DNA of 64,000 nucleotides from Rhodoflexus caldus (GTDB taxonomy: Bacteria > Bacteroidota > Bacteroidia > Cytophagales > Thermoflexibacteraceae), in the NCBI RefSeq assembly GCF_021206925.1, contig NZ_JAJPRF010000003.1, positions 124,001-188,000 of the forward strand, written 5' to 3'. Each line of letters opens with the position of its first letter. The first letter of the stretch is position 1. Position numbers and translations under genes: made by a program. This document shows, piece after piece, positions 1 to 7,962 of this stretch. The notes below the pieces were generated by a model. The model saw only the letters and a list, made by a program, of their open reading frames with translations, was not told where the DNA came from and made no database searches.

Positions 1-33
1 ATCCGATAAACTCAACCGACAAACAAACTTGCC

Positions 34-363
34 ATGTGCACCGGTTACATTCTGTTTCATCACGAGTCGGGCTTTGCCGCCTATTGCCAAAAGTGCGGCT
101 GCGTGCGGTTTGCTTTCGGAACAACCGCCGTTTATTTCACCGAGTCTCAGTTCAGGTTGTTTTGCGAGTACATCTTGGATTTTTACCCGCACTACGACCC
201 TGCGAGCCTGATGAAAAACGTGTGGATTCCTTTGGGCGAGCAAAATACTTACCTGATTCTCAGCGGGAAAGAATTACATCGGCTCAAAAAATCGCTGCGC
301 ATCGCATTAAACAGGCTGCATATCCGCCGACTTGTTGAAACGGCATGTGAACAACTCAACTGA
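34..363 (+). CDS. Small cysteine-motif protein, DUF6686-like
   Basis: Predicted 109-residue cytoplasmic protein without signal peptide or membrane segment. The N-terminal half carries a C-x2-C-x-C cluster (C18, C21, C23) followed by a FAFGT stretch and a 'F..F' segment, which I recall as the signature of the small Bacteroidota family DUF6686; the Cys pair could bind a metal, but no function is established. The C-terminal third is Arg/His/Lys rich and probably helical. The ATG at 34 is the first in-frame start after the window edge. It precedes the HmuY-like gene on the same strand with a 70-bp gap, which may hold a separate promoter. Confidence 0.7.
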   Translation: MCTGYILFHHESGFAAYCQKCGCVRFAFGTTAVYFTESQFRLFCEYILDFYPHYDPASLMKNVWIPLGEQNTYLILSGKELHRLKKSLRIALNRLHIRRLVETACEQLN

Positions 364-433
364 CGGATTTCATCAAATCCGCCGTCTGCTTTTCAAAATT
401 CCAAATTTCAAACAAACCCAAACCTTTTTTACC

Positions 434-1063
434 ATGAAAAACTTCACAGTTTTAATTGCCTGCGCAGTACTGTTGCTGCCTGCGCTCACATCTTGTAAAG
501 ATGACAACGTAAACCCCGTACAACCCGTTGTTACGCAAACCGTGCGCGACTTGCCCGCCGACCCCGTTACTATTGACCCTGCTACGGGCAGACCTCTGGG
601 CGGCACGAATCGCTTCACGCTGTACAGTCTGCGCGAAAACCGCATCATTGCCAATTCGGACAGTGCCACCAACAAATGGGACATCGGTTTCAGAGGCACA
701 ACCCTGATTGTCAACGGCGGGGCTATTCGCAGCGGACAAGGCGGCGCGTACATCTTCACGGGACTTTTTGACGAACTGAAAGAAATTCCTGCAACGGCAG
801 AGTTCCGCACCGACCAAAGCCCGAGCAATCTTGCCATCCCGAACGCTTCGGGGCAGGGCTGGTACAACTACAATTCGCAAACACACCTGATTACGCCTAT
901 TCCCGGACGGGTGATTGTGCTGCGCACGGGCGATGGAAAATTTGCCAAAATGGAAATTTTGAGCTATTACAAAGGCGCACCTGCCGTGCCAAGCTCAACT
1001 TCCGAGTCGCGTTATTACACCTTCCGATTCAGTTTTCAACCCGACGGCAGCCGCAAGTTTTAA
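434..1063 (+). CDS. HmuY-like haem-binding lipoprotein
   Basis: Predicted 209-residue lipoprotein. The start at 434 gives a clean signal peptide with lipobox LTSC (lipidated C21) and a following CKDDN stretch with acidic residues typical of Bacteroidota surface lipoproteins; the open frame further upstream lacks this. The mature part matches the HmuY fold family: 'FTLYSLRENRII' then 'TNKWDIGFRG' near residue 80, and a C-terminal 'YYTFRFSFQPDG' strand. HmuY proteins sequester haem at the cell surface and normally hand it to a TonB receptor (HmuR). No receptor is next to it here, so haem binding is inferred from the family only. A bidirectional terminator follows. Confidence 0.75.
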   Translation: MKNFTVLIACAVLLLPALTSCKDDNVNPVQPVVTQTVRDLPADPVTIDPATGRPLGGTNRFTLYSLRENRIIANSDSATNKWDIGFRGTTLIVNGGAIRSGQGGAYIFTGLFDELKEIPATAEFRTDQSPSNLAIPNASGQGWYNYNSQTHLITPIPGRVIVLRTGDGKFAKMEILSYYKGAPAVPSSTSESRYYTFRFSFQPDGSRKF

Positions 1064-1120
1064 ACCTTCATGTTGCTATATCTGAATGCTGAGACATCGT
1101 AATAGTCTTGTGTAAAATTG

Positions 1121-1153
1121 AAACAGCCTCCGGTTACTGGTTGGAGGCTGTTT
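1121..1153. terminator. Bidirectional intrinsic terminator
   Basis: Perfect 11-bp stem AAACAGCCTCC (1121-1131) pairing with GGAGGCTGTTT (1143-1153) around an 11-base loop. It lies between the convergent ends of the HmuY-like gene and the minus-strand secreted protein. The run of T in the 3' arm and of A in the 5' arm allows function in both directions. Confidence 0.8.
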
Positions 1154-1185
1154 GCTTTATTAGCTTTTATGTTTTGCCGAGCAGC

Positions 1186-1974
1186 CTAATTTTTGTATCC
1201 CGCCTGATTGAGCAGTGAGTTATAAAAGGCAATGGAGGCTGCCAATTGTTGAGGATTGTCAAAATCTGGTTTGTGCTCTTCTAAATAGGCCTCAAACCCT
1301 TGTTGCGGAGGCAGCGCTTTCAATAGGCTTTTGCGGTTCTTTTTAAGTTTTATCAGCGACTTATCGGGCGCTACCAGATAGTACTCCACGTGCGAGGTGA
1401 ATTTATCGTAATAGCGCCCCGTGCTTTGGGCTTTGCCGATGTCAGATGCTAAGAATCCGCGGGTATGATACGCCAGCAGGCCATATGCGCCCTCGTGCAG
1501 CACTTCGCAGAATCGGGGCGCATTTTTATCGCCTACGGGAAAGCGTTTAAAAATGTGTTTGTTTTTTTGCAGCGTGTCGTCCATAACGAAATACTCCACT
1601 GCCGTAGCATCCACAATCAGCGAATCGCCCGTGTCTTTGCGCCATATCATCAGTTCTTGTGCCTGATACACGTCTAACTTGGCAGGGATATTTTTTACCA
1701 CATAGCCGTCCTTCATATGGATGTTGGTCGGCATCCATTGCGGGAATACGTAGGGCGAACCTTCATAGCCTTTGGCACGGTTGTCAAAGGTGCGCATCAT
1801 CATGTTGGTGCCGCGGTTCAGCGTGCCGTCGTTGCTAAACAGTTTGCGCAAATCGTTGTCTAAACTGATTGCCTGAACAGCTTGCTTGCCTTGCTCGGGT
1901 TTGTTTTGTGCATATCCGCTACTTGCCGACAATATACCAAGTGCTGCTATGAGCGTTAAAAAATAGCCTTTCAT
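1186..1974 (-). CDS. Secreted protein of unknown function
   Basis: 262-residue protein with a typical cleavable signal peptide (hydrophobic 5-18, then SSGYAQ, cleavage expected near residue 22). No family recognised. The mature part has alternating beta-rich stretches such as 'DSLIVDATAVEYFVMDD' and 'KFTSHVEYYLVAPDKSLIKLKK', and ends in a helical segment. This looks like a periplasmic or surface protein. It lies 51 bp downstream of the 525-residue lipoprotein on the same strand, so the two are probably co-transcribed. Confidence 0.75.
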   Translation of the reverse strand: MKGYFLTLIAALGILSASSGYAQNKPEQGKQAVQAISLDNDLRKLFSNDGTLNRGTNMMMRTFDNRAKGYEGSPYVFPQWMPTNIHMKDGYVVKNIPAKLDVYQAQELMIWRKDTGDSLIVDATAVEYFVMDDTLQKNKHIFKRFPVGDKNAPRFCEVLHEGAYGLLAYHTRGFLASDIGKAQSTGRYYDKFTSHVEYYLVAPDKSLIKLKKNRKSLLKALPPQQGFEAYLEEHKPDFDNPQQLAASIAFYNSLLNQAGYKN

Positions 1975-2025
1975 ACAAATTGTTTTTCAGATAGTTGCAA
2001 TTTACGAAAGCTGTACCACAGCCTG

Positions 2026-3603
2026 TTACATTTGCAGTATCTTTTGCAGTTGTTCACGAGTGGTAATCGGGTTATCGTATTTTTTCAGGTTGAAAGTGTA
2101 GCTTTTGCTTTGCAACAGTCTATACCAGTCTAACTTCCGCCAATCTTCTACCGGAAAGTAAGCAATGGAGTAATCCGGCATCACAGCAAAGATATGTGTG
2201 GTTTGTCCGGGTGCAATGTAGATGTTTTTCCACTGTTCCTTGGTGAGTACTATTTTGAAGGCCTGTTCTGCGTTGATGTAGTAGATTCTTTCGGGCTGCT
2301 CCTGTTGCAGGCGGAAGTCTGCCATAATTTCAATTGCACCGGGCAGTTTCATGATTTTGTCAAAGTTGAAAAAACCAAAGTTGCTGATGCTTATGGGGCG
2401 AAAAACTTCGGCTATCTCATCTATTTTACGGCTTTGTTCATTCATGATTTGCACCAATTGTTCATACTCCTTAGACAGGTTATCGGGTTTGCGGCGCAAA
2501 AATTCGCTGATGCGCATGTAGGGGCGCGCACGGAAGCTGAACGTGTTCATCACCTTGTTTTCATAAACGGTTTTCCAGCGATAAACCGTGCGTGGTTCAA
2601 TTTTACCTACCCGACGCTGTTTGGTACGTGAATTGACCTGCCATGTAGTATCATATTCGGTAAAAGACTGACGCACCTGTTTGGTTTTGCGGCGCTGGAT
2701 GCTCAGTTTGTACGAGCCGTCTTTTTGCATGTCGGCAGTAGAGGTGAGGTGGAAATATTCATTGGTATCGCTGTTACTGCTCGTATATCCCAATTGCTCA
2801 CTCAGCCATTGGGGAGTTTGTATGTCCTCCAACTTTTGCCATACGAGCGTGTAGGCGGGATAGTGGCTTTTGCCCAATTTCACGGGTGCATTCACCGTCA
2901 AATTTTCATAAACAGACATGCCGTAGGTATCCAGCAAGCGGCGGAAGTTGGCTTGCAGATTTTTGTCATATACCTTATTGTACTGATAGTTGAAATAGAC
3001 ATCCAAGGCCTCGCCAAAGTGCAATATCATCAGGTCTTTGGGGTTTACGGCACGCACCGATTCCAGTGAATCTTTCATGCGCTTTTTGGCTGCATTAGGC
3101 TTGGCAGGGCGCGCTTCTCTTTTAAATACCCACTTGCCTGCTTTTTCGTCCCACTCATAAAAACTGTAATCGTCGCCTTTTTGATAGGAAGCAAAGGTTA
3201 TATCTATTTCTTTGCCCGAAGCGACAGAGAGTTCGCGGTCGCCCTGTTGTGCCGAAATATCCATCATGCCTGCGGTTTGGAACTGATAGGTAGTACCCGC
3301 ACTGTCGTATTCAAGGGGTGCGCCTGCTGCAAAGGCATCTATTGCGCCGTGCAGTTCGCGGTATTTCAGGACTACTTTGCCTTTGACAAGGTTGCCGTCC
3401 TCATCGGTAAGCGCATCGGGCGGCACGATAATCTGCGTACCGCTTGGGTGGTTGATGAGCGCACCTTCCTCTGCCGCAAATTCGTAGGTGGTGTAAGGAA
3501 TATCCAGTGCAGGAATCGGTGGTTGAAAAGCCTGCTTTTTTTCGGTGCATTGCCAGCCGCTCAGGGCAACAAGAGCAAGTAAAAGAAATGGGAGATTTTT
3601 CAT
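2026..3603 (-). CDS. Large lipoprotein with ZU5-like N-terminal region, unknown function
   Basis: 525 residues. The N-terminus is a signal peptide ending in a loose lipobox (SGWQC, C19). Residues about 45-150 contain 'HPSGTQIIVPPDAL' and 'GNLVKGKVVLKYREL', a pattern like the start of ZU5-type beta domains found in other Bacteroidota envelope proteins; this is a resemblance, not a firm assignment. The rest is long, charged and rich in Tyr/Trp with no motif I know. It is followed by the small secreted protein and preceded by a DUF6232-like membrane protein (30-bp gap), so three uncharacterised envelope genes form a probable operon. Confidence 0.7.
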   Translation of the reverse strand: MKNLPFLLLALVALSGWQCTEKKQAFQPPIPALDIPYTTYEFAAEEGALINHPSGTQIIVPPDALTDEDGNLVKGKVVLKYRELHGAIDAFAAGAPLEYDSAGTTYQFQTAGMMDISAQQGDRELSVASGKEIDITFASYQKGDDYSFYEWDEKAGKWVFKREARPAKPNAAKKRMKDSLESVRAVNPKDLMILHFGEALDVYFNYQYNKVYDKNLQANFRRLLDTYGMSVYENLTVNAPVKLGKSHYPAYTLVWQKLEDIQTPQWLSEQLGYTSSNSDTNEYFHLTSTADMQKDGSYKLSIQRRKTKQVRQSFTEYDTTWQVNSRTKQRRVGKIEPRTVYRWKTVYENKVMNTFSFRARPYMRISEFLRRKPDNLSKEYEQLVQIMNEQSRKIDEIAEVFRPISISNFGFFNFDKIMKLPGAIEIMADFRLQQEQPERIYYINAEQAFKIVLTKEQWKNIYIAPGQTTHIFAVMPDYSIAYFPVEDWRKLDWYRLLQSKSYTFNLKKYDNPITTREQLQKILQM

Positions 3604-3633
3604 AGGTTTGTCGGGTGGATTGATTTGAAACGA

Positions 3634-4029
3634 TTAACCGCGTTCTGCGTGTGTTTTTCGCATATCTATGAACAGTTTTTGTTTTTCTTCTTCGCTAAGT
3701 GAAATGCCGTGGACAGCCAAGGGGCGAATGGCTTGGATAGTGCCGTTCTTATCTCGGTAGTACATCACGATATCATATTGCCGTTTGCTTTTCAGTAACG
3801 TCAGGCTTGGGAAAGTTGCCAGCGAAGCAATCAGAAACAACCAGTAGTTGCCAAGGCCGATGGTTAGTGCCCACAGCAACGCAACTCCTGATATCAACAA
3901 AAAAAGGGAACGACCATTGGCAGATGTCCCGTATTGCAGTTCTACCTGAACAATATTTTGCCAGTAGTATTCTGTCTTGTCTATTATCAGGCGAGAAGGA
4001 ACGAGTAGGATTTTGCTTGAATGACTCAT
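3634..4029 (-). CDS. Small membrane protein, DUF6232-like
   Basis: 131 residues from the ATG at 4029; the frame stays open to a TTG at 4050, but MSHSS is the better start. The layout is a short N-terminal strand pair ('LLVPSRLIIDKTEYYW'), two adjacent membrane segments (about 41-58 and 62-80), then a beta-strand and helix tail ('YDIVMYYRDKNG'). This order matches the small family DUF6232, of unknown function. It is divergent from lysA and heads the putative operon with the two unknown envelope genes downstream. Confidence 0.6.
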   Translation of the reverse strand: MSHSSKILLVPSRLIIDKTEYYWQNIVQVELQYGTSANGRSLFLLISGVALLWALTIGLGNYWLFLIASLATFPSLTLLKSKRQYDIVMYYRDKNGTIQAIRPLAVHGISLSEEEKQKLFIDMRKTHAERG

Positions 4030-4140
4030 GGGGTAAACAGATGGTTTCAATGCTTGATACCACTGATACTGCTTAGGTTCCCTGTTTTTTTAAAAAAAAT
4101 CTTGGAAAAGCTATATCGTTTGATGCTTTTACGGTATCCC

Positions 4141-4172
4141 TTTGACAATCAGCGCAAATCGTCCGAACTTTG
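4141..4172 (+). promoter_or_regulatory. Putative Bacteroidota-type promoter of lysA
   Basis: TTTG at 4141-4144, a 20-base spacer, then GAACTTTG at 4165-4172, which matches the -7 consensus TAnnTTTG at all fixed positions but the first. Only seven bases separate it from the lysA ATG at 4180, so the transcript would have almost no leader. Confidence 0.5.
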
Positions 4173-4179
4173 TATCACT

Positions 4180-5331
4180 ATGTTTACACCTGCACAAGCG
4201 GAGCGTTTCGCTGCTATGGAAACGCCCTTTTTCTACTACGACCTATCGCTGCTCAAAAAAACCATTGATGTAGCAGCATTACATGCCCGCAAGCATCAGT
4301 TTCATATCCACTATGCGCTGAAAGCCAATGTGAACCGCGAAATTTTGCAACCGATTGCCGCAGCAGGCTTTGGTGCGGACTGTGTGAGCGGCAATGAAGT
4401 CCTGCGCGCATTAGAGGCCGGTTTTTCTCCTGATAAAGTGGTTTTTGCAGGCGTTGGCAAATCCGACAAGGAAATCCGCACAGCACTGGCACACGATATC
4501 TTTTGTTTCAATGTGGAGTCGGTAGAGGAATTACAGGTAATTAACGAACTGGCGGCACAGGCAGGCAAAACAGCTACGGTTGCCCTGCGTGTAAACCCCT
4601 TGGTGGAGGTAAATACACACCACTATATTACCACAGGGACGGCCGAAAATAAGTTTGGCATTCCCCCGCGTGACTTTGACGCGTTGCTGCAACTGTTGCC
4701 GCAATTGTCCTATGTAAAAGTGATAGGTCTGCATACGCATATCGGTTCGCAGATTTGCGACATGGATAATTTTAAAAATACCTGCCTGAAATTCAACGAA
4801 ATACGCCGATGGTTTGAAGAACACGGCTTGCAATTTACAGACCTGAACGTAGGTGGCGGGCTGGGCGTGGACTACAAACAACCCGATGAACACCCGATTC
4901 CTGATTTTGAAAGCTATTTTGATACAGTGAGTCGCTATTTGGAGCGCACACCACAGCAGCAGGTACATTTTGAATTAGGCCGTTCCATCGTAGCCCAATG
5001 CGGCAGCCTGATTACCCGTGTGCTGTACACCAAGCAAGGCGAAACCAAGCGCTTTGCGATTGTAGATGCAGGCATGACCGAGCTCATTCGTCCTGCGCTT
5101 TATCAGGCATATCACAAGATAGAAGCGGTGGGTGTTGCGGCTGACGAGTCTTATGCTTACGATGTGGTAGGCCCGATTTGTGAATCTTCCGATTTTTTTG
5201 GGAAGGAAGTAGTACTGCCCGCGCTCAAACGCGGCGATTTGCTGGCCATTCGCACAGCGGGTGCTTACGGGGAAGTGATGACCTCATTCTACAACCTGCG
5301 CGAAAAAGCCCCTGCGGTTTATGAAGATTGA
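4180..5331 (+). CDS. lysA: Diaminopimelate decarboxylase
   Basis: 383-residue PLP enzyme of alanine-racemase fold that decarboxylates meso-diaminopimelate to L-lysine, the last step of lysine synthesis. PLP lysine K48 lies in 'HYALKAN'; 'HTHIGSQ' and the glycine-rich 'NVGGGLGVDY' bind phosphate; 'GPICESSDFF' carries the conserved active-site Cys C334 contributed across the dimer. Length and motifs fit LysA better than ornithine or carboxynorspermidine decarboxylase. The start at 4180 is chosen because the 53 upstream residues of the open frame look like translated promoter and the protein begins just before the first barrel strand. Confidence 0.93.
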   Translation: MFTPAQAERFAAMETPFFYYDLSLLKKTIDVAALHARKHQFHIHYALKANVNREILQPIAAAGFGADCVSGNEVLRALEAGFSPDKVVFAGVGKSDKEIRTALAHDIFCFNVESVEELQVINELAAQAGKTATVALRVNPLVEVNTHHYITTGTAENKFGIPPRDFDALLQLLPQLSYVKVIGLHTHIGSQICDMDNFKNTCLKFNEIRRWFEEHGLQFTDLNVGGGLGVDYKQPDEHPIPDFESYFDTVSRYLERTPQQQVHFELGRSIVAQCGSLITRVLYTKQGETKRFAIVDAGMTELIRPALYQAYHKIEAVGVAADESYAYDVVGPICESSDFFGKEVVLPALKRGDLLAIRTAGAYGEVMTSFYNLREKAPAVYED

Positions 5332-5553
5332 ACGCAGCAACTTGCTATCCCATCCATAGCCAAAGGGTTTGTAAGTATTTTTTGTAAATTATTGAAAAAC
5401 AGTTGTTTAAACCTGACAGGCATCTAATAATGTTTGGTTTGTATATATTATACCCACCATAGCAGAGGGTTCGCAGCCCCTTTGATACAGACGAATCCTT
5501 TGCTACAGATAGCTGTGGATTTTGTAACTTCACCGCGCAACAAACTTTACTTT

Positions 5554-7962
5554 ATGCGCAGCAAATCACTTGGCAAATTGCTTAATATAGAGCGCACCGA
5601 ACGAGGTGCCGTACTGACAACCGACTTCGGCACGCTTGCCGTTACGTTCCATGCCCCCGACACCGTGCGCGTGCAGGCATGGCAAGCCGACACCGAACGC
5701 GAAACTTTTTCCTACGCACTTGCAGACCGACCAACCGCGCCTTTCACCGTTCAATGGGACGAGCAGGCGGGCATGCTGCAACTCAAAAGCGACGAACTCA
5801 CCCTGCACATCCATAAAAACCCCGTGCGCCTGCAATTTTTTGACGCAACGGGCACGCTGCTCAACGAAGATGAGCCTGCTTTCGGCATTTCATGGATAGG
5901 GCATCAGGCAACCGCCTACAAAACCCTGCAACCCGACGAGCGATTTATAGGCATGGGCGAAAAAACGGGCAACTTAGACCGCCGAGGCAGCGGCTTTTCC
6001 CATTGGAACACCGACTTTTTCGGCTATGGCACCGAAAGCGACCCGCTGTACGCATCTTTGCCTTTCTACATTGGCATTTTGCCGCGCAGCAGGCGGTGTT
6101 ATGGCATTTTTATGGATAGCCCCGTGAAGTCGCATTTTAATTTCGGGGCTTCCAACGACCGTTTCGCCTCATTCACCGTAGAAGAGGGCGAAATGAACTA
6201 CTACTTCTTTGCCGGAACGACTGTTGCCGATATTGTCAAAGCCTATTGCCGCCTTACGGGAACGATACCGCTGCCGCCCAAATGGAGTTTGGGGTTTCAT
6301 CAAAGCCGTTACAGCTATTACCCGCACCACGAAGTGCGCACGCTGGCGCAAACTTTCCGCGACAAGCAAATTCCCGCGGATGTCATCCATTTGGACATCC
6401 ACTATATGGACCGCTACAAAATTTTCAGTTGGGACAAAGAGCGCTTCCCTGCTCACCGCCAACTGATTGCCGATTTGAAAAACATGGGCTTTCAGGTCGT
6501 AGTCATTTGTGACCCGGGCATCAAAGTAGAGGAAGGCTATGAGCCGCACGACGACGGAGTGGCAAAAGACGTGTTCATCAAATACCCCGACGGCACGTAT
6601 TACCGCGGGCAGGTTTGGCCCGGCTGGTGCTATTTCCCCGATTTCACCGATGAAAAAGCCCGCCAATGGTGGGGCGAAAAGTTCGCCGAGTACGTCCAAA
6701 GCGGCATAGAAGGCTTCTGGAACGACATGAACGAACCCGCTACATGGGGGCAAAAGTTCCCCGATTTGGTGGAGTTCAGCTACGAGGGGCAAACCGCAAC
6801 CGCCCGCAAAGCCCGCAACGTGTACGGCATGCAAATGGCGCGGGCAACCTACGAAGGCACAAAAAAACTGATGAACGGCAAGCGTCCGTTCGTGCTGACA
6901 AGGGCTGCCTATGCGGGTGCGCAGCGATATACTGCCCTCTGGACGGGCGACAACACCTCATCGGACGAGCATATGTTGCTGGGGGCGCGCTTGGTGAGCA
7001 GCATCGGGCTTACGGGCATTCCCTTTGCGGGCTACGACGTGGGCGGATTCGTAGGCGAACCTTCCGTCGCGCTGTTTGCCCGATGGATTGCGCAAGGGGC
7101 ATTCGCGCCGTTTTTCCGCTGCCACACCATGATTAACACCCGCGACCAAGAGCCTTGGAGCTTTGGCGAAGAAGCGGAAGCCATTTCGCGCAACTACATC
7201 AGCCTTCGTTACCGCCTGATGCCTTACATCTATTCGGTTTTCTACGAGGCCTCAAAAAGCGGGTTGCCCGTAGCGCGTTCGCTGGCATTAGACAACCCCT
7301 ACGACGACCGCGTGTACAACACCAACTATCAGAACGAATACCTCTTCGGTCCCGGTTTGCTGGTTTGCCCGACCGAAAGCACCCGCACCATCACCAAAGT
7401 ATTCCTGCCCGAAGGCAAATGGTATTACCTTTACAACAATCAGCCTTACGAGGGCAACAGCGAGGTACTGGTGGAAAGCCCCTTAGAGTTTCTGCCCGTG
7501 TTTGCCAAAGCAGGCGCGATTATCCCGATGCAAAGTTTGGTACAGTCCATCCGTGAGGCGCACGACGGCACGCTCTACCTGCACGTGTACCGCCACAACG
7601 GCAGTTCCGATTTTGTATTTTATGAAGACGACGGGCAAAGCTACGACTACGAACGGGGCGTTTATCACCGCCGCGTCATCGTATATCAGGGTGCATCGCA
7701 CGAGTTGATTCTGGAAGCTGCCGAAGGAAGTTTTGCAAGCACTTTTACCAACCTGAAACTCATTTTGCACGGCTTTGAAGAGGAAATCGGCGATGAGGTG
7801 TTGCTCAACGGGCAGCCGTTGGCAACTGCCGACGAAGAGTTGGCACTCTTAGACCCGCTGCCTAACTTTGACCCCTTAGGCAAACCGATTTTGCGGGTTG
7901 TGCAACAAAATAAAACAATCACTTGCCCGTTGGTGAAACAACGGATGGTGTTTAAATGGTAA
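5554..7962 (+). CDS. Glycoside hydrolase family 31 alpha-glucosidase
   Basis: 802 residues. N-terminal mutarotase-like beta domain (about 1-240), a catalytic (beta/alpha)8 barrel, and a C-terminal beta region ending in a DUF5110-type domain ('FVFYEDDGQSYDYERG'). The nucleophile is D391 in WNDMNEP and the acid/base D466 in WTGDN, both canonical for GH31. No signal peptide, so it is probably cytoplasmic and acts on maltodextrins or glycogen-derived oligosaccharides; specificity within GH31 (alpha-glucosidase, alpha-xylosidase) cannot be read. The ATG at 5554 was chosen over an upstream open stretch without protein-like composition. Its stop overlaps the next start by seven bases. Confidence 0.93.
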   Translation: MRSKSLGKLLNIERTERGAVLTTDFGTLAVTFHAPDTVRVQAWQADTERETFSYALADRPTAPFTVQWDEQAGMLQLKSDELTLHIHKNPVRLQFFDATGTLLNEDEPAFGISWIGHQATAYKTLQPDERFIGMGEKTGNLDRRGSGFSHWNTDFFGYGTESDPLYASLPFYIGILPRSRRCYGIFMDSPVKSHFNFGASNDRFASFTVEEGEMNYYFFAGTTVADIVKAYCRLTGTIPLPPKWSLGFHQSRYSYYPHHEVRTLAQTFRDKQIPADVIHLDIHYMDRYKIFSWDKERFPAHRQLIADLKNMGFQVVVICDPGIKVEEGYEPHDDGVAKDVFIKYPDGTYYRGQVWPGWCYFPDFTDEKARQWWGEKFAEYVQSGIEGFWNDMNEPATWGQKFPDLVEFSYEGQTATARKARNVYGMQMARATYEGTKKLMNGKRPFVLTRAAYAGAQRYTALWTGDNTSSDEHMLLGARLVSSIGLTGIPFAGYDVGGFVGEPSVALFARWIAQGAFAPFFRCHTMINTRDQEPWSFGEEAEAISRNYISLRYRLMPYIYSVFYEASKSGLPVARSLALDNPYDDRVYNTNYQNEYLFGPGLLVCPTESTRTITKVFLPEGKWYYLYNNQPYEGNSEVLVESPLEFLPVFAKAGAIIPMQSLVQSIREAHDGTLYLHVYRHNGSSDFVFYEDDGQSYDYERGVYHRRVIVYQGASHELILEAAEGSFASTFTNLKLILHGFEEEIGDEVLLNGQPLATADEELALLDPLPNFDPLGKPILRVVQQNKTITCPLVKQRMVFKW

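Noticed and set aside
5345-5533. 62-codon minus-strand frame in the lysA-GH31 gap
   Set aside because: Composition is unlike other proteins here, no promoter or ribosome site, and the gap is AT-rich; most likely noncoding.
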